Source: Candidatus Cloacimonadota bacterium (lineage in GTDB: Bacteria > Cloacimonadota > Cloacimonadia > Cloacimonadales > JAFGVF01). From it: a stretch of 5,286 nt of DNA. Where the stretch lies: the NCBI GenBank assembly GCA_016938155.1, contig JAFGVF010000070.1:1-5286 (forward strand). The letters are read 5' to 3'. The notes below the pieces were generated by a model. The model was not told where the DNA came from and ran no database searches. It saw only the letters and a program-made list of their open reading frames with translations. Below, piece after piece: positions 4,477 through 5,286 of this stretch. How positions within the stretch are numbered: the stretch's first letter is position 1; each line of letters begins with the position of its first letter. The position numbers and the translations under genes are program-made.

Positions 4477-5286
4477 ATGTTACCGAGAGAATTAAGAAAG
4501 GGTGTTTACTGGGTGGGTGTAATCGACTGGGATTTACGCAATTTCCACGGTTACCTGACTCAGCGTGGCTCCACTTATAATGCCTATTTAATCATCGATG
4601 AAAAGGTAACCTTAATTGATAATGTTAAGGAAAAACTCTATCCTGAAATGATAGAAAGAATCTCAAAGATTATTGACCCTAAGAAGATCGATATTATCGT
4701 TCAGAATCATGCTGAAGGTGACCATTCCGGTGGTCTGCCCATGCTCACGGATTTGGTTCCCAATGCTACTGTATATGCTACTGGTAATGCTGATAAGGCA
4801 CTAAAACTTCTCTATCACAAGGATTTCAATCTCAAAATAGTTAATGCCGGGGATACTGTTTCTCTTGGTAAGAGAACTCTGCATTTTGTTCCAACACCCA
4901 TGATTCATTGGCCCGATAACATGGTTACCTACTGTCCAGAGGAGAAGATTCTCTTTTCCAATGATTCATTCGGACAGCATATTGCCTCGTCACAACGGTT
5001 AGATTCCGAGTACCCTTTCAGTACTATCATGGAAGAGGCACGCAAATATTTCGCCAATATAGTGCTTCCATTCAGGAAGATGGTTGTTAAAGCTCTGGAG
5101 ATCGTTAATTCACTTGAAATCGAGATGATTTGTCCGAGTCATGGTCTGGTTTGGGAGAAGTATATCCCTGAGATTTTGGAAGAGTATCACATGCTTTCAC
5201 ACAATGAGGCAAATGAGAAATATGCTCTGATTGTATATGATACAATGTGGGAATCAACCCGTAAGATGGCGTATGCCATTCAAAGA
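4477..5286 (+). CDS. fprA: Flavodiiron protein (A-type flavoprotein, O2/NO reductase), 3' end missing
   Basis: The frame is open to the window end, giving 270 of an expected roughly 400 residues. Flavodiiron proteins reduce O2 to water and/or NO to N2O in the cytoplasm of anaerobes, usually with electrons from rubredoxin or a related donor. The metallo-beta-lactamase-like domain spans about 1-245 with a full diiron ligand set: H78-x-E80-x-D82, H144 (MIHWPD), D163 (SNDSFGQH) and H222 (CPSHG). The spacing is close to that of characterised members. IDWDLRNFHGY at 16-26 is typical of the family. At 250 the flavodoxin domain begins, with the FMN phosphate-binding loop YDTMWESTRKMA at 254-265. GGAGG lies 4 bases before the ATG. 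It follows mutM by 16 bp and is probably co-transcribed. Whether extra C-terminal domains (rubredoxin or flavin reductase) exist, and the O2 versus NO preference, cannot be told. Confidence 0.95.
   Translation, partial: MLPRELRKGVYWVGVIDWDLRNFHGYLTQRGSTYNAYLIIDEKVTLIDNVKEKLYPEMIERISKIIDPKKIDIIVQNHAEGDHSGGLPMLTDLVPNATVYATGNADKALKLLYHKDFNLKIVNAGDTVSLGKRTLHFVPTPMIHWPDNMVTYCPEEKILFSNDSFGQHIASSQRLDSEYPFSTIMEEARKYFANIVLPFRKMVVKALEIVNSLEIEMICPSHGLVWEKYIPEILEEYHMLSHNEANEKYALIVYDTMWESTRKMAYAIQR

Overview
The window looks like a moderately AT-rich anaerobic bacterium of the Cloacimonadota or a related FCB-group lineage. Three things suggest this: a surface protein ending in an 'NPFNP'-type Por/type IX secretion (T9SS) C-terminal domain, a butyryl-CoA-dehydrogenase-like enzyme, and a flavodiiron oxygen/NO reductase. 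The three genes whose starts are visible have strong Shine-Dalgarno sequences, which argues against typical Bacteroidota. The lineage is an inference; no marker gene is present.

Layout. Positions 1-1623 (+) hold the 3' part of a large secreted protein: a LamG-like lectin fold, beta-rich middle modules and a C-terminal sorting domain. Positions 1624-2263 are a 640-base gap between convergent genes. It is unusually rich in inverted repeats: a chain of hairpins, several with 3-nt loops and G-U pairs that favour a plus-strand RNA, lies between two near-identical terminator-like hairpins (1642-1668 and 2087-2114). It also holds 11-bp-period repeats and, at 2141-2183, a second copy of the last 13 codons plus stop of the neighbouring acyl-CoA dehydrogenase, differing only by synonymous changes. 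Positions 2264-3409 (-) encode that dehydrogenase. Positions 3410-3659 are a divergent control region with a 17-bp palindrome whose arms resemble the FadR box of Bacillus fatty-acid degradation genes. Positions 3660-4460 (+) encode MutM (Fpg), with one zinc-finger cysteine apparently lost by a single-codon deletion. Positions 4477-5286 (+) encode the N-terminal 270 residues of a flavodiiron protein that runs off the window.

How the genes relate. mutM and the flavodiiron gene are 16 bp apart and probably co-transcribed. One repairs oxidised guanine and the other removes O2 or NO, a plausible oxidative-stress pair in an anaerobe. The dehydrogenase is transcribed divergently and probably serves short-chain or branched-chain acyl-CoA metabolism. 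The surface protein is unrelated. The strongest candidates for something undescribed are the structured convergent gap and the duplicated dehydrogenase tail.
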